Shown here in pieces: positions 49,154 to 58,825 of a stretch of DNA of 64,000 nt (positions within the stretch are counted from its first letter, which is position 1; every line of letters starts with the position of its first letter). The stretch lies in assembly GCF_004295645.1 (NCBI RefSeq), contig NZ_CP034752.1:620001-684000 (forward strand), given 5' to 3'. Origin of the DNA: Limnobaculum zhutongyuii (GTDB taxonomy: Bacteria; Pseudomonadota; Gammaproteobacteria; Enterobacterales; Enterobacteriaceae). The notes under the pieces were generated by a model. That model saw only the letters and a list, made by a program, of their open reading frames with translations. It did no database searches and was not told where the DNA came from. The position numbers and the translations under genes were made by a program.

Positions 49154-51565
49154 CTAGTTGATCAATTCAACGTTCAGGGTTCTGCTGTCTGCCCGCCCCC
49201 GATCGTCTATGGCGCGTACCCGATAGCGTCCACTGGTGACCGGTCGCCACTCAATGGTGCGTTTACTGGCGGTATTTCCCAGATAGATATCATCCACAAA
49301 CCAGTAAATAACTTTGGTATCCGCATCGGTAATCGCGCTAAAAACGATAGGGTCATTGCGTTGCTTAACATTACGCAGCGTATAGGTGGTATTGCGTAAT
49401 GGCGATGTAATACGTGGAGCTTGTCCGGTAGTGACTATTCCACTTATTTTGCAATGGGCGGAAGAAGGGGGAGTACGTTTAGGTAATCCGGCTTGGGCAA
49501 ATACGTTAGCTAAATCGGAAGGCCAGAATTCAAATATTTCGGTAGTGACGTCTTCATCCCGATAAGGCGGGCAGGCAACCTGACCGCTGGCTTTATCGAT
49601 GACTACAGGTCGATAAACCGTATCCACTTTAATCGGTGACTTACCGGGAATAAACCAGGTTTTCCCCTTACGCTGGCACCAGGGGGTAGGTAAGTCGCCG
49701 CTGGCCAGACAAATTTCTACCTGCTTAATATCAGGTGGCAACCCACGGTTGGGCTCTTTTAACGCCGGATAGTCAGCCTGTATGCTATCAATAATATTAA
49801 AAAACAGCGGGGCTGCGGCATCCGCACCAATAAACGCATTATTACCCTTACCGTCAAAATTACCCTGCCAGACAATCAAAACATAAGGGCCAAAAATTCC
49901 GGCGCTCCAGGCATCGCGAAACCCCCATGAGGTGCCTGTTTTCCAGTAAACCGGCAGCGACGTGGGTTGTTGGGCTAAAGTATCTCCCGGTCTGCGGTGT
50001 TGGCTCAACATATCCAGCGTAATAAAGCTGGCCTCATTGCTTAACAGACGCACTGATGAAGTGGCAGGTGTCGATTGTTCCAGACGCAAAGGTTTTAGTT
50101 CACCGCGGTTCGCCAACATGGAATAGAGCCGCGCCAGTTCCTGCACGGTAATTTCACCACCGCCCAAAATCAAAGATAAGCCATAGTGTTTTTCACTGGC
50201 CAGATTTGAGATGCCCGCCAATTGTAGAAACTGATAAAGGTTGGGCTGTTTCAGGTGCGAAGAGATATAAACCGCGGGAATATTACGGCTGTAGTTCAGT
50301 GCATCGGTGGCTGAAATAGGGCCAAGAAAGCGGCGGTCGAAGTTTTCCGGCGCATAAGCACCGAAAGATGAAGGGACATCTTTCAGTATGGTCATTGGAT
50401 GGAGTATGCCTTGCTCCAGGCCGAGGGCATAAATGAACGGTTTTAGCGTAGAGCCGGGGGAGCGTTTGGCGTTGGTTCCATTGACCTGCCCCTGAATGTT
50501 GCGGTTATGGTAATCCGCGGAACCAACCATGGCTCTGATCCCCATATCCCGTGTATCAACCAGTAAAACGGCGCTGTTATGTATTCCTTTGTTCTGATTG
50601 CGTTCAATAAAGGCGTTAACCTGTTTTTCAACCAGTAGCTGTAAGTTACTGTCCAGCGTGGTCGTCACTCTTTGACTGGCTATTGCCCGACGCTGCTTAT
50701 CTTGCTGTATTTGCTCAACAAAATGGGGGGCGATAAAAGGCAGTTTTTCTGGCTGACGCAAAGAGAGCGGTAATTGGAACAGGGCTGACATTCTGTTATC
50801 TGATGGATGTTCTACCTGCCAGCGTTGATAAAGCTGGTTGCGTGCTTTGGTTAGCGCCTCTCCAACAATGCCGGTGTTGACATCAATACGATAACTGGGG
50901 GACTGAGGTAAAACTGCAAGCGTCAGGGCTTCCGGTAGCGTCAGATCCTTGGGCTGTTTATCAAAGTAGATGAGGCTGGCGGCACCGATGCTCTCAATAT
51001 TACGGCCGTAGGGAGCATAGTTCAGATAGGCTTCCAGAATATCGCGTTTTGAATAACTGAGTTCCAGTTGAATCGCTCTTACAATTTGCACCAGTTTACC
51101 CTGTGGGGTTTTGGTGTTGAGCTGCCAGTGCATTCGGGCTAGCTGCATGGTCAGCGTTGAACCTCCCTGCTGTCGCCCTCCGCTGATGTAGCTGACCCAG
51201 AAGCCGCGAATCAGGCTATAAGGGTTAAATCCCGGATGATAATTAAACCAGCGGTCTTCATGCAGTTGAATGCCTTCAACCACCAACGGTGAAATATCTT
51301 CCAGCTTGGTCCACAGCCGGTAACGGTCATCATTAGCCAAAGAGAAACGCAGTAGCGAACCATGACGGTCGTAATAGGCAGTAGAAAGGGGCAAGCCCTG
51401 AGAAAGCGGTGGGTGAGGCCACAGGCGAAAACCAATACAAAACAGCGCCAGCAGAAATACGCCCATCAGAAGGTTTTGCAGGTTGCGCTTAAAGGTAGCC
51501 GGTTGTAGTTGCCTGCGTATGGCATTGACTATCCGGCTACCCATTGTGCTGCATAAGCGACTCAC
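49154..51565 (-). CDS. pbpC: Penicillin-binding protein 1C
   Basis: Bifunctional peptidoglycan synthase, about 803 residues. One N-terminal membrane helix (about 30-48); transglycosylase domain with EDRWFNYHPGFNPYS near residue 105 and GGSTLTMQLAR near 137; transpeptidase domain with the active-site SxxK at Ser372-Lys375, SRN near 425 and KTGTSWGFRDAW near 542; and a C-terminal BiPBP_C domain (about 700-800). The GTG at 51563-51565 is used; ATG 51544 is the alternative. It follows the alpha-2-macroglobulin gene by 18 bp, the conserved yfhM-pbpC arrangement. Confidence 0.93.
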   Translation of the reverse strand: MSRLCSTMGSRIVNAIRRQLQPATFKRNLQNLLMGVFLLALFCIGFRLWPHPPLSQGLPLSTAYYDRHGSLLRFSLANDDRYRLWTKLEDISPLVVEGIQLHEDRWFNYHPGFNPYSLIRGFWVSYISGGRQQGGSTLTMQLARMHWQLNTKTPQGKLVQIVRAIQLELSYSKRDILEAYLNYAPYGRNIESIGAASLIYFDKQPKDLTLPEALTLAVLPQSPSYRIDVNTGIVGEALTKARNQLYQRWQVEHPSDNRMSALFQLPLSLRQPEKLPFIAPHFVEQIQQDKQRRAIASQRVTTTLDSNLQLLVEKQVNAFIERNQNKGIHNSAVLLVDTRDMGIRAMVGSADYHNRNIQGQVNGTNAKRSPGSTLKPFIYALGLEQGILHPMTILKDVPSSFGAYAPENFDRRFLGPISATDALNYSRNIPAVYISSHLKQPNLYQFLQLAGISNLASEKHYGLSLILGGGEITVQELARLYSMLANRGELKPLRLEQSTPATSSVRLLSNEASFITLDMLSQHRRPGDTLAQQPTSLPVYWKTGTSWGFRDAWSAGIFGPYVLIVWQGNFDGKGNNAFIGADAAAPLFFNIIDSIQADYPALKEPNRGLPPDIKQVEICLASGDLPTPWCQRKGKTWFIPGKSPIKVDTVYRPVVIDKASGQVACPPYRDEDVTTEIFEFWPSDLANVFAQAGLPKRTPPSSAHCKISGIVTTGQAPRITSPLRNTTYTLRNVKQRNDPIVFSAITDADTKVIYWFVDDIYLGNTASKRTIEWRPVTSGRYRVRAIDDRGRADSRTLNVELIN

Positions 51566-51583
51566 AGTAAGCGTTTAATCCTC

Positions 51584-54500
51584 TTACTGTGAGGGCTGAC
51601 TGACGGCGTTTTCTGCCGCCGGTGGCGTAACCGTCAGCGTAGTGCCGCCAACGGAAAGCGCCTGAACTTCACGATCGTACATCGCTTCACCATAAGCCGG
51701 TGGAACAGTAAAGACGCCGGTATTGGTTGGCTTAATCTGATAGATGAATTCCTGTACTTTATTGGTTGCTCTACCATAAATCAGCACGCGATCTTCCCGG
51801 ATGTCGCTGTATTCCGGCTGCCAGCTGGAGCCACTTACGCTGATTGGCGATAGCCATACATCGTTAGTGCTTTCACTCTCCTCTTCACCGTTTGAAGCCT
51901 GTGGCGTTTGTTGTACTACTTCAAACCCACCCGGTAGTAAATCGACAATCGCCAGATTATCCAGGCCTTCTGCTGAGTTGGACCGAATTTTCAGGTGGAC
52001 ATACAGATTTTGCCCCAGAGTGATCTGAGTCACCGGCTGGCCTTTTTCATCGGTATAATCGCGGGTGATTTCTAACCCACGGGTGATAGCCTCTTTTGGT
52101 GCCTGTAAGTCATAACCTGATTGCGTAACCACATACCAGGCCGGTGCCTTAGCCGGGTTATCAAACAGGATCTCTTTGGTACCTTCAGCAAACTGCGCTT
52201 TAGCAATAAAGCCCATCAGGGTAGAGGCCACTTGTGGTGCTGTACCCTCCTGACCTGTTCTGGTACTGATGGTCAATCCATTCGCGCCATCGGTATTGGT
52301 CGCGACTAAGGCCGAGTATTGTTCCAGAGCTAAAATACTCATGGCAGAAGAGAGCGTTGTGTAACGTTCTGCTTTTAGCGTCAATACCATATTCTCCAGC
52401 AGTTGCGGAGGAATCTGTGCCGCTTTTTCCGGGAAGTGGCGGGTGATCAGATACAGACGCGTGCTGTCCTGAACCAGCGGATCCAGATAGCTTTGTGTCC
52501 ACCAGGCTTTATCATAAGCATTGCTGAGCAGCTTCCAGGTTGGTTGTAGTAACTGTTCAGCCTGCTGGTCCATTTTCAGCATCTTATAAGCACTCGCCAG
52601 ATATAGCGCGCTCAGGTCCTGCTGCCAACGTTCTGGATAGTTATTTTGTAACCGGCTCTGAATTGCCGCTAACTCATTGGTGGTGATCTCGCCCTGTCTG
52701 GTGAGCAGGTAAGCGGCAAAGGCGCGTAAACGCAATTCGCTAAGACTGCGGAAAGCGTCATTTGCAGCCAGACTGCGCAGGTAAAGGTTAGCTGACTTCA
52801 GTAGTGCTTCAGGAACCGGATAATCAGCCGCTTTTGCTTCCAGCATATATTGCACAGCATAAGGAGTAATAAACGCATCAGGATTTGGCGTTGAACGCCA
52901 TTCACCAATGGCTCCCCGGTTATTCTGCCGTGATAGCAGTACCGTCAGGGTTTGCTTAATTTGGTCGCGTACTTCAGTCTGGCTCAAAGTGCCTTTCATT
53001 TCCGGATGGTTATTCTGGAACAGCAGTGGAACTGCCCGGCTGATGATCTGCTCAGAGCAACTATTCGGATAATCGATCAGGTATTTCGCCAGGCCGTTAG
53101 TCAACACTAACGGTGAATGGCTTACGCTGGCATCGCGCTGGGCGAATGCCGGGAACATCTGACGAATATCTTTCACACTCTGTTGTGAACCATCCATACG
53201 ACCCATAACGGTTTGTGTACGGTATGGCATTGCAGGGCGCAGAGAGAGACTAACCGTGCGCTGAGCGGACTTATCACCATAGGCTGCTTTAAACACCACG
53301 GAGGCATTACCGAGGTTATCCTGAGCGCGCAGGCGGAAAGTAACCAACCCTTCCTGCTTCTCTGCCAGTGTTAATACCCGTTCTGCTTCACCGACCACTT
53401 GTAGCTGAGGCGGTGGGGTAATTGACACTTTCAAATCGGCTTTGGCACCATTGAGGTCGGTCAGGTTATTGGCTACGCCCAGACTGACATCAAACTCATC
53501 TCCCGGAGAAACCATCATGGGAAGATTTGGCGTTAGTACAAAGTCATCGCGCACGGTGGTGTAGTTCATCGCCCGGCCAATGCGTTCCGGAGTAACGGAA
53601 ATCGCCATTACCCGGATCTTGCCGTTGAAGTAGTCAGGTACCGGATAGTTAAAGGTCACTTCACCGTTAACGTCGGTAATACCGGACCAGTAAGCCACTG
53701 GCTTATCTCTTTTACGTTTAAATGGATTAAGATGCAGATCAACACTCTCACCTGCATCACCGCCCGGTGCTGAGGTCAGGGACATGATCTTACTGAACTC
53801 TGGCAGGATCAGATCCAATATCTGGGCACTTTCAACGCTGAGAACACGTTTACGGAAAAAGTAATCCAACGGATCTTTTAACTGATAACGGGCAACCTGC
53901 AAGATACCTTCATCAACCGCAAACACCGCAACGCGCTGTGGCGAATCTGTGGTGACTTTGATGGCCAGCGTTTCGCCCGGTTTAATCACATTCGGCGATT
54001 CGATAGTCATTTTTGCCTGACGCGCCTGATGGCTGATTTTAAACGGCATTACGCCATAGCTCAGCGGGCTCATAAATATCTCATCAGAGTTAATGTCGCG
54101 GATAAACTGCACGTTAATATAGCCGTTGCCTTCCATCTCTGCCGGCACGCGGATCTTCTGGATAGAACTGGTGGTGGACGAATGGAACCACTGCCAGCTA
54201 TACACTTTGTCGCGCTCGATAGTAATGATACCGCTACCGGTATAAGGCGCATTGATAGCAATTTCTATCTCTTCACCCGGCAGGTACTGTGCTTTGTCCA
54301 GCTTCATCTTCAGTTCAGCATCACGGTCCAGCGAGCGGGAAATATTGGCATTACCTGCAACCGTGTAGTCAACCCGATTAAGCACTTTATCGTTGGCATC
54401 TTTAATCACCAGAACAAAACTTCCTGGCTTACTGGTATCGAGGATAAAGTCAGAACCCTGCGCTGCGATGGACATCTGCTGTTCAGAGATCGTCTCTTCT

Positions 54501-57500
54501 TTCAGTTTGGACTGATATTTGTACACACCGGAGTCTTGTTTAGTGAGTACCGACAGATACTTTTGCTCAACCAGCGACACTTTGACATCCGTTAGCGGAA
54601 TAGAGGCCAACTGAGGATCAATTGCAATGATGTTCAGATGGCGCGCCGCATTATGATGGATATAGTCCAGATCGCCATCGGCTTTTACGCCCACCAGATA
54701 ATCGTAAGGTGAAACGATAACCCGTGCAGCGGCACTGACTGAGCGTCCACTACCGGCTTCAAATGCTTCAGAAACCAGCTGTAGTTGATAGGTTGCAGCG
54801 GCATAGGAATTGATGCCTAAAGGAATCTCTGCGTTACCCTCTTTATCGGTAGTCTGCTCTTCAAGTTCGGTATCAAATCCTTCATCGCTGTGGCGATTTT
54901 CATAGAACATATAGTCCGGAAATTGACCGAAGCTTGGGTAAATAGGGCGTAACGTCAGTTTGGAGGTGACACGACGATCCTGAGCCGGCGTCCCAAACAG
55001 GTTTTGTACGTTAATGGCCGCTTTTAACTCTTGTGGCTTAACCCAGCCCTGACGACGGTCTGGCGTTAGCTTCAGTTCAACTTTTAGTTTGTCTGGTTCA
55101 AACTCTTTCACTTTAACCGTGGTGCTGCCTAGCAGTCGGGAACTGCTGTTATCTTTGCCAACCAGATACAGATAGATGCTCCAGTCTCCGGTTGGTGAGT
55201 TCTCACTGGTGGTGTAGCTGAGTTCGTTAAATCCGGCTTTGTCCAGCGTTAGAGGAATGGTGCTCATCACTGTATCGCGCGGATCGCGAATTTCTGCCCG
55301 CAGAGGAATACCTTCCACCGACGTTTTCCAGTCAACGGTACGGGTAATTAAACCAATATTAAAGGTATCACCCGGACGGTATACGCCACGATCGGAGAAC
55401 AGATAGCTGTTTAACGTTCTTGGGTCCGTTGGGTTTTCTTCGCCATAAATATCGAAGCGGGAGAAATCCAGCTCGCGGTCGTAATAAGCGGTAGTTGGCA
55501 GGAAGGAGACATCGCCTTCTTTTTCAACCAGGAACATTACCGGGGAACGCTCATTGCGGAACTCTTCTAGTGACGGGAAGCGCGCATGACCATCGTTGCT
55601 GGTGGTCTGGCTCAGCAGCACAACGCCATTTTTGCCCACCACCGAGACTTTAGCGCCGTTAACCGGGCTACCAGAGTAAATAGACTGAACGAATACATCA
55701 CGTGAGCCGTCCAGAGACTTCTTGGTGATAATGCCCAGATCGGTAACCACAACAAAGCGCGAGTCCAGAGTAGGATTTTCTTCCTGCTCTTCATCTGACT
55801 GTTCTTCTATCGCATCAGGATCGTTACCGTCATATTCAGCGTCTGCCTTTTTGGCTTTTTTCGCCGGATCCCATTGGGAAAGCGTCAGCAGGAAAATACC
55901 GCGTTTAGCGTTAGGGTCGTTGGTCAGATAACGGGAAAGGTCGATGCCCTGATAGTTAATTTCACCCGGCTGATCGTTTTTCAACGCGGTTTGGTGAGTA
56001 AAGTGCTCGGTAAAATATTCACTGTCTAAACGACGAAAATCAACAGAGCTAAACTCACGGTATTTAAATGAGACGATGTGTTGTAACTGGCTGGGAATAA
56101 CCCGCTTAATGTCCAGTTGTAATCCCGGCATATTGCGCGCGGCAACGGTGATATGTTTTTCCCCGTGCATTGAAAGCAGAGAACCTTCAGACATAAAGCG
56201 CAAAGTTTTAGGGTAATCCGGTACGGTAATAATCCGATACTGCTTCTGTTTAAACTTATAACCTCCGGCAGAGGTTATATTGTTTTCAACTTCTACCAGC
56301 AGCGAACGATTAGCCGGTGCATCAAACGCAAAACTGAATACAGACTGATTTTCTTGCTCGGTATCATTCAGGGTGAGGGCCAAAGCTTTTGATTGCGCCA
56401 TGACCTTTTCATCAACCATTTCCAGATTCCAGCCGTAAAAATCGGTTGGTTTCAGATTCTGATTATCATCTTCCGGATTATGCTGTGGTAATAACCAGGC
56501 GGTGACTGACTTTTTGATGGCCTTATCGTTAACGCTATCGTTAGTTTCAACAATCAGCGCTTTGGCACTTTTACCGTTATCAGTATCGACTAATACGGCA
56601 TTGACGCCGGTTAGCTGCAAGCTATACAGACCAGGAACATTAACCAAATTACTTTGAGCCTGCTCAACCTGATTAGCGGTAACGGTGGATTTGACCCCTT
56701 TGCCAACCAACAGTTTTACCTGACCAGCATTATCCGGCAGCGACAGCGACTCTGAGTGTACCCAGGCCTTCATTTTTTTATCATCATAAACCACTGAATA
56801 TTTCAGCGGTTGGGAAGGTAACAGAGACAGAGAGAGCTGTTTTTCGAAACTGACCACATCAACCGGAGCATTAAAACTCACGGTAAAAATGGCGCTTTTT
56901 TTCTGTGGATCTTGTGGATCGCGATAAAATTCAGCCTGATTCAGGCCATACTTAAAGGGCTCGGTAGTGAAATCATAACTGGTGTTATTCAGCTTAATTT
57001 GCGGGGCAACCAGTTTGTCGGCATCCAGTTTTATCTGGTACTTCTGACCCATGGGCAAAATTTTGCTGGCCGTAAAGGCCAGGGTTCTTTCATCTTCCCA
57101 TTTCCATTCACCTTCTATTGCAGGTGTTATGCTGATGCCCTGTGACAGCGTTTTGCCAACCAGCGTAATGGGTGCTGAGGAGTGTGAAAAACGCAAGGTT
57201 ATGCGCTGAGGTGAAGGCTTGGTCGATGAATAGTCATAAGCGCGAGGGGATATCACACGAATATCGGTTTGTTGATAAACCATCGGCGCCGGTTCTATCG
57301 GCTTAGGACGATTAAGGTTCCAGTGATAGCCATAAACAGATGCTCCTCCCACGGCGGCAAGCAAAACAATAGCCAGAGATATCCCTTTCGGATGGCGATT
57401 TACCCAGGTTTCCGCAGCGGTAAATAGTTGCCCAATGAATTTGGACCAGCGTGGTAATTGCCAGTGAACTCGTCCGATAACAGGGGACAGAATCTTACTG

Positions 57501-57586
57501 ACAAGGCGAAAGATGGCACTGATAGTCCACCAAATAGCACGCAGAAGTGTGAAGGGAAGCCGCAATATAAACCGTAGTAAATCCAT
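51584..57586 (-). CDS. Alpha-2-macroglobulin family protein (YfhM-like, membrane-anchored)
   Basis: Periplasmic protease trap of 2000 residues. A basic amphipathic N-terminus is followed by a membrane helix at about 69-88; there is no lipobox, unlike E. coli YfhM (about 1650 residues). MG1/MG2 and other beta-sandwich domains follow, then a bait-like region, A2M core (GVYRPGDTFNIGLITR near 730), and the thioester domain with intact Cys1510-Ser-Glu-Gln1513. The thioester traps attacking proteases covalently, protecting the envelope together with PBP1C, whose gene is 18 bp downstream. An acidic patch lies near residue 600. Confidence 0.92.
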   Translation of the reverse strand: MDLLRFILRLPFTLLRAIWWTISAIFRLVSKILSPVIGRVHWQLPRWSKFIGQLFTAAETWVNRHPKGISLAIVLLAAVGGASVYGYHWNLNRPKPIEPAPMVYQQTDIRVISPRAYDYSSTKPSPQRITLRFSHSSAPITLVGKTLSQGISITPAIEGEWKWEDERTLAFTASKILPMGQKYQIKLDADKLVAPQIKLNNTSYDFTTEPFKYGLNQAEFYRDPQDPQKKSAIFTVSFNAPVDVVSFEKQLSLSLLPSQPLKYSVVYDDKKMKAWVHSESLSLPDNAGQVKLLVGKGVKSTVTANQVEQAQSNLVNVPGLYSLQLTGVNAVLVDTDNGKSAKALIVETNDSVNDKAIKKSVTAWLLPQHNPEDDNQNLKPTDFYGWNLEMVDEKVMAQSKALALTLNDTEQENQSVFSFAFDAPANRSLLVEVENNITSAGGYKFKQKQYRIITVPDYPKTLRFMSEGSLLSMHGEKHITVAARNMPGLQLDIKRVIPSQLQHIVSFKYREFSSVDFRRLDSEYFTEHFTHQTALKNDQPGEINYQGIDLSRYLTNDPNAKRGIFLLTLSQWDPAKKAKKADAEYDGNDPDAIEEQSDEEQEENPTLDSRFVVVTDLGIITKKSLDGSRDVFVQSIYSGSPVNGAKVSVVGKNGVVLLSQTTSNDGHARFPSLEEFRNERSPVMFLVEKEGDVSFLPTTAYYDRELDFSRFDIYGEENPTDPRTLNSYLFSDRGVYRPGDTFNIGLITRTVDWKTSVEGIPLRAEIRDPRDTVMSTIPLTLDKAGFNELSYTTSENSPTGDWSIYLYLVGKDNSSSRLLGSTTVKVKEFEPDKLKVELKLTPDRRQGWVKPQELKAAINVQNLFGTPAQDRRVTSKLTLRPIYPSFGQFPDYMFYENRHSDEGFDTELEEQTTDKEGNAEIPLGINSYAAATYQLQLVSEAFEAGSGRSVSAAARVIVSPYDYLVGVKADGDLDYIHHNAARHLNIIAIDPQLASIPLTDVKVSLVEQKYLSVLTKQDSGVYKYQSKLKEETISEQQMSIAAQGSDFILDTSKPGSFVLVIKDANDKVLNRVDYTVAGNANISRSLDRDAELKMKLDKAQYLPGEEIEIAINAPYTGSGIITIERDKVYSWQWFHSSTTSSIQKIRVPAEMEGNGYINVQFIRDINSDEIFMSPLSYGVMPFKISHQARQAKMTIESPNVIKPGETLAIKVTTDSPQRVAVFAVDEGILQVARYQLKDPLDYFFRKRVLSVESAQILDLILPEFSKIMSLTSAPGGDAGESVDLHLNPFKRKRDKPVAYWSGITDVNGEVTFNYPVPDYFNGKIRVMAISVTPERIGRAMNYTTVRDDFVLTPNLPMMVSPGDEFDVSLGVANNLTDLNGAKADLKVSITPPPQLQVVGEAERVLTLAEKQEGLVTFRLRAQDNLGNASVVFKAAYGDKSAQRTVSLSLRPAMPYRTQTVMGRMDGSQQSVKDIRQMFPAFAQRDASVSHSPLVLTNGLAKYLIDYPNSCSEQIISRAVPLLFQNNHPEMKGTLSQTEVRDQIKQTLTVLLSRQNNRGAIGEWRSTPNPDAFITPYAVQYMLEAKAADYPVPEALLKSANLYLRSLAANDAFRSLSELRLRAFAAYLLTRQGEITTNELAAIQSRLQNNYPERWQQDLSALYLASAYKMLKMDQQAEQLLQPTWKLLSNAYDKAWWTQSYLDPLVQDSTRLYLITRHFPEKAAQIPPQLLENMVLTLKAERYTTLSSAMSILALEQYSALVATNTDGANGLTISTRTGQEGTAPQVASTLMGFIAKAQFAEGTKEILFDNPAKAPAWYVVTQSGYDLQAPKEAITRGLEITRDYTDEKGQPVTQITLGQNLYVHLKIRSNSAEGLDNLAIVDLLPGGFEVVQQTPQASNGEEESESTNDVWLSPISVSGSSWQPEYSDIREDRVLIYGRATNKVQEFIYQIKPTNTGVFTVPPAYGEAMYDREVQALSVGGTTLTVTPPAAENAVSQPSQ

Positions 57587-57907
57587 ATAGATAATCCTTT
57601 AAATACTGCTGAATATTGTGGGGTGGTGTTTCTGAGTAAGGATCCATTCTGTTTCTTGTCGGTATGTTATCTCAGAATGACCACACACAATAGTAGCTAA
57701 TGGTATAAATATGAGGCACAGCAAGGAATCTAAGGCAATAAGCGTTGAATGTTATTTAGATATCAGAATGATAAATAGAACAGTAATTAACCTGTTTTTT
57801 AGCGCTTTTATATTCTATTCAATTCAGTTAAATTTATCCTGGACATACTCGGATAACGATGTTTATTAATTGTACCCATAATAAGAATACATTACTCAGG
57901 GAAAATA
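57587..57907. other. Intergenic region between divergent alpha-2-macroglobulin and regulator genes
   Basis: About 320 bp, AT-rich toward the right end. It should hold both promoters. I saw no gene, terminator or clear operator in it. Confidence 0.4.
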
Positions 57908-57910
57908 GTG

Positions 57911-58525
57911 ATGCTTCCTATGCCAGAAAGACCCGAAGAGACCATTATTGGCCTGATGTCCTTAGTGCAAGGAATGGGAAAAAGAGAACTTATTAAGCCA
58001 GGGGTGATAATTCCTAGTGACGGGCCTGATATTATTATTTTTTATCAAGGTGAAGCTGAGTTAAGAAGAAAGTCTGACGATCTATTATTATTCTCAAGTG
58101 AGAATCGTCAACTTATTGGTTTGCCAATGAGTGAAACCTATCAACGGTTTTGTTATTTGCGTACTAATAGCATTTGCGATATTGAACTTGTTGAACGTAG
58201 TGCATTTTTTCAAGTGGTGGAAAAAGAACATCGTTAGTTGGATGTTATCGCAGTGTTGTCGTACTATCACGCCGTTTTCTTGTGGCGCGATAGCTACGCC
58301 CATACCAAAAGCTCATATCTGGTGGTTCGTCACTTGCTGTTGCAGCTTAATCTGCTGCCGAAGGAAAAACGTTATAGCATTAATATTGCTGAATTTATTC
58401 AGGAACGAACTAATTTATCTCGCAGTTATATTATGAAAGTATTATCAGATTTAAAAACTGGGGGCTATATTACCTTGAGAAAAGGGCGGTTAATTGAATT
58501 AAATCATTTGCCTGCTAAATATTAA
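57911..58525 (+). pseudogene. IprA/Crp-like transcription regulator interrupted by an in-frame TAG
   Basis: A single reading frame of 205 codons interrupted only by TAG at 58235-58237. The part before the stop (108 residues) resembles the cyclic-nucleotide-binding-like half of IprA/YaiV regulators; the part after it carries the winged HTH, ERTNLSRSYIMKVLSDLKTGGYI, and ends in RKGRLIELNHLPAKY like IprA. Both halves are in the same frame with no missing codon, so a point mutation to amber (or a suppressed stop) is the simplest reading. ATG 57911 with AGGG upstream. It sits before a lone fimbrial usher; such regulators often border fimbrial operons. Confidence 0.75.
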
Positions 58526-58539
58526 GCTCATTATTTTAG

Positions 58540-58563
58540 TAAGTGTCTTATATAAGGCACTTA
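58540..58563 (+). terminator. Hairpin after the interrupted regulator
   Basis: TAAGTGTCTTAT and ATAAGGCACTTA pair with one G-T wobble and almost no loop, followed by CCTATTTATTTT. The remaining AT-rich DNA to 58825 contains no chaperone or pilin gene. Confidence 0.5.
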
Positions 58564-58825
58564 CCTATTTATTTTCATTTAAATATACTACTTATCTATT
58601 TATTAAAATAGATGCTATTTATCAGTTAGTGTTTGTTTTTTGTATATTGTTCAGGTGTTGTATTTAATATAACTATTACAGTGTTGTTAATTTAAATGAT
58701 ATGAGTTAATTGGTTATTGAATCGAAAATCATTTTCTGGAACAATTTAATTGTATCGTATTTATAATGCATCTTATTAAGAATTATTATCACAATAATAA
58801 TTCTATCAGACAGGGAATATGAGTC

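Noticed and set aside
54029..54595. 188-codon plus-strand frame opposite the alpha-2-macroglobulin gene
   Set aside because: No RBS and no recognisable motif; the minus-strand gene is strongly supported through this region.
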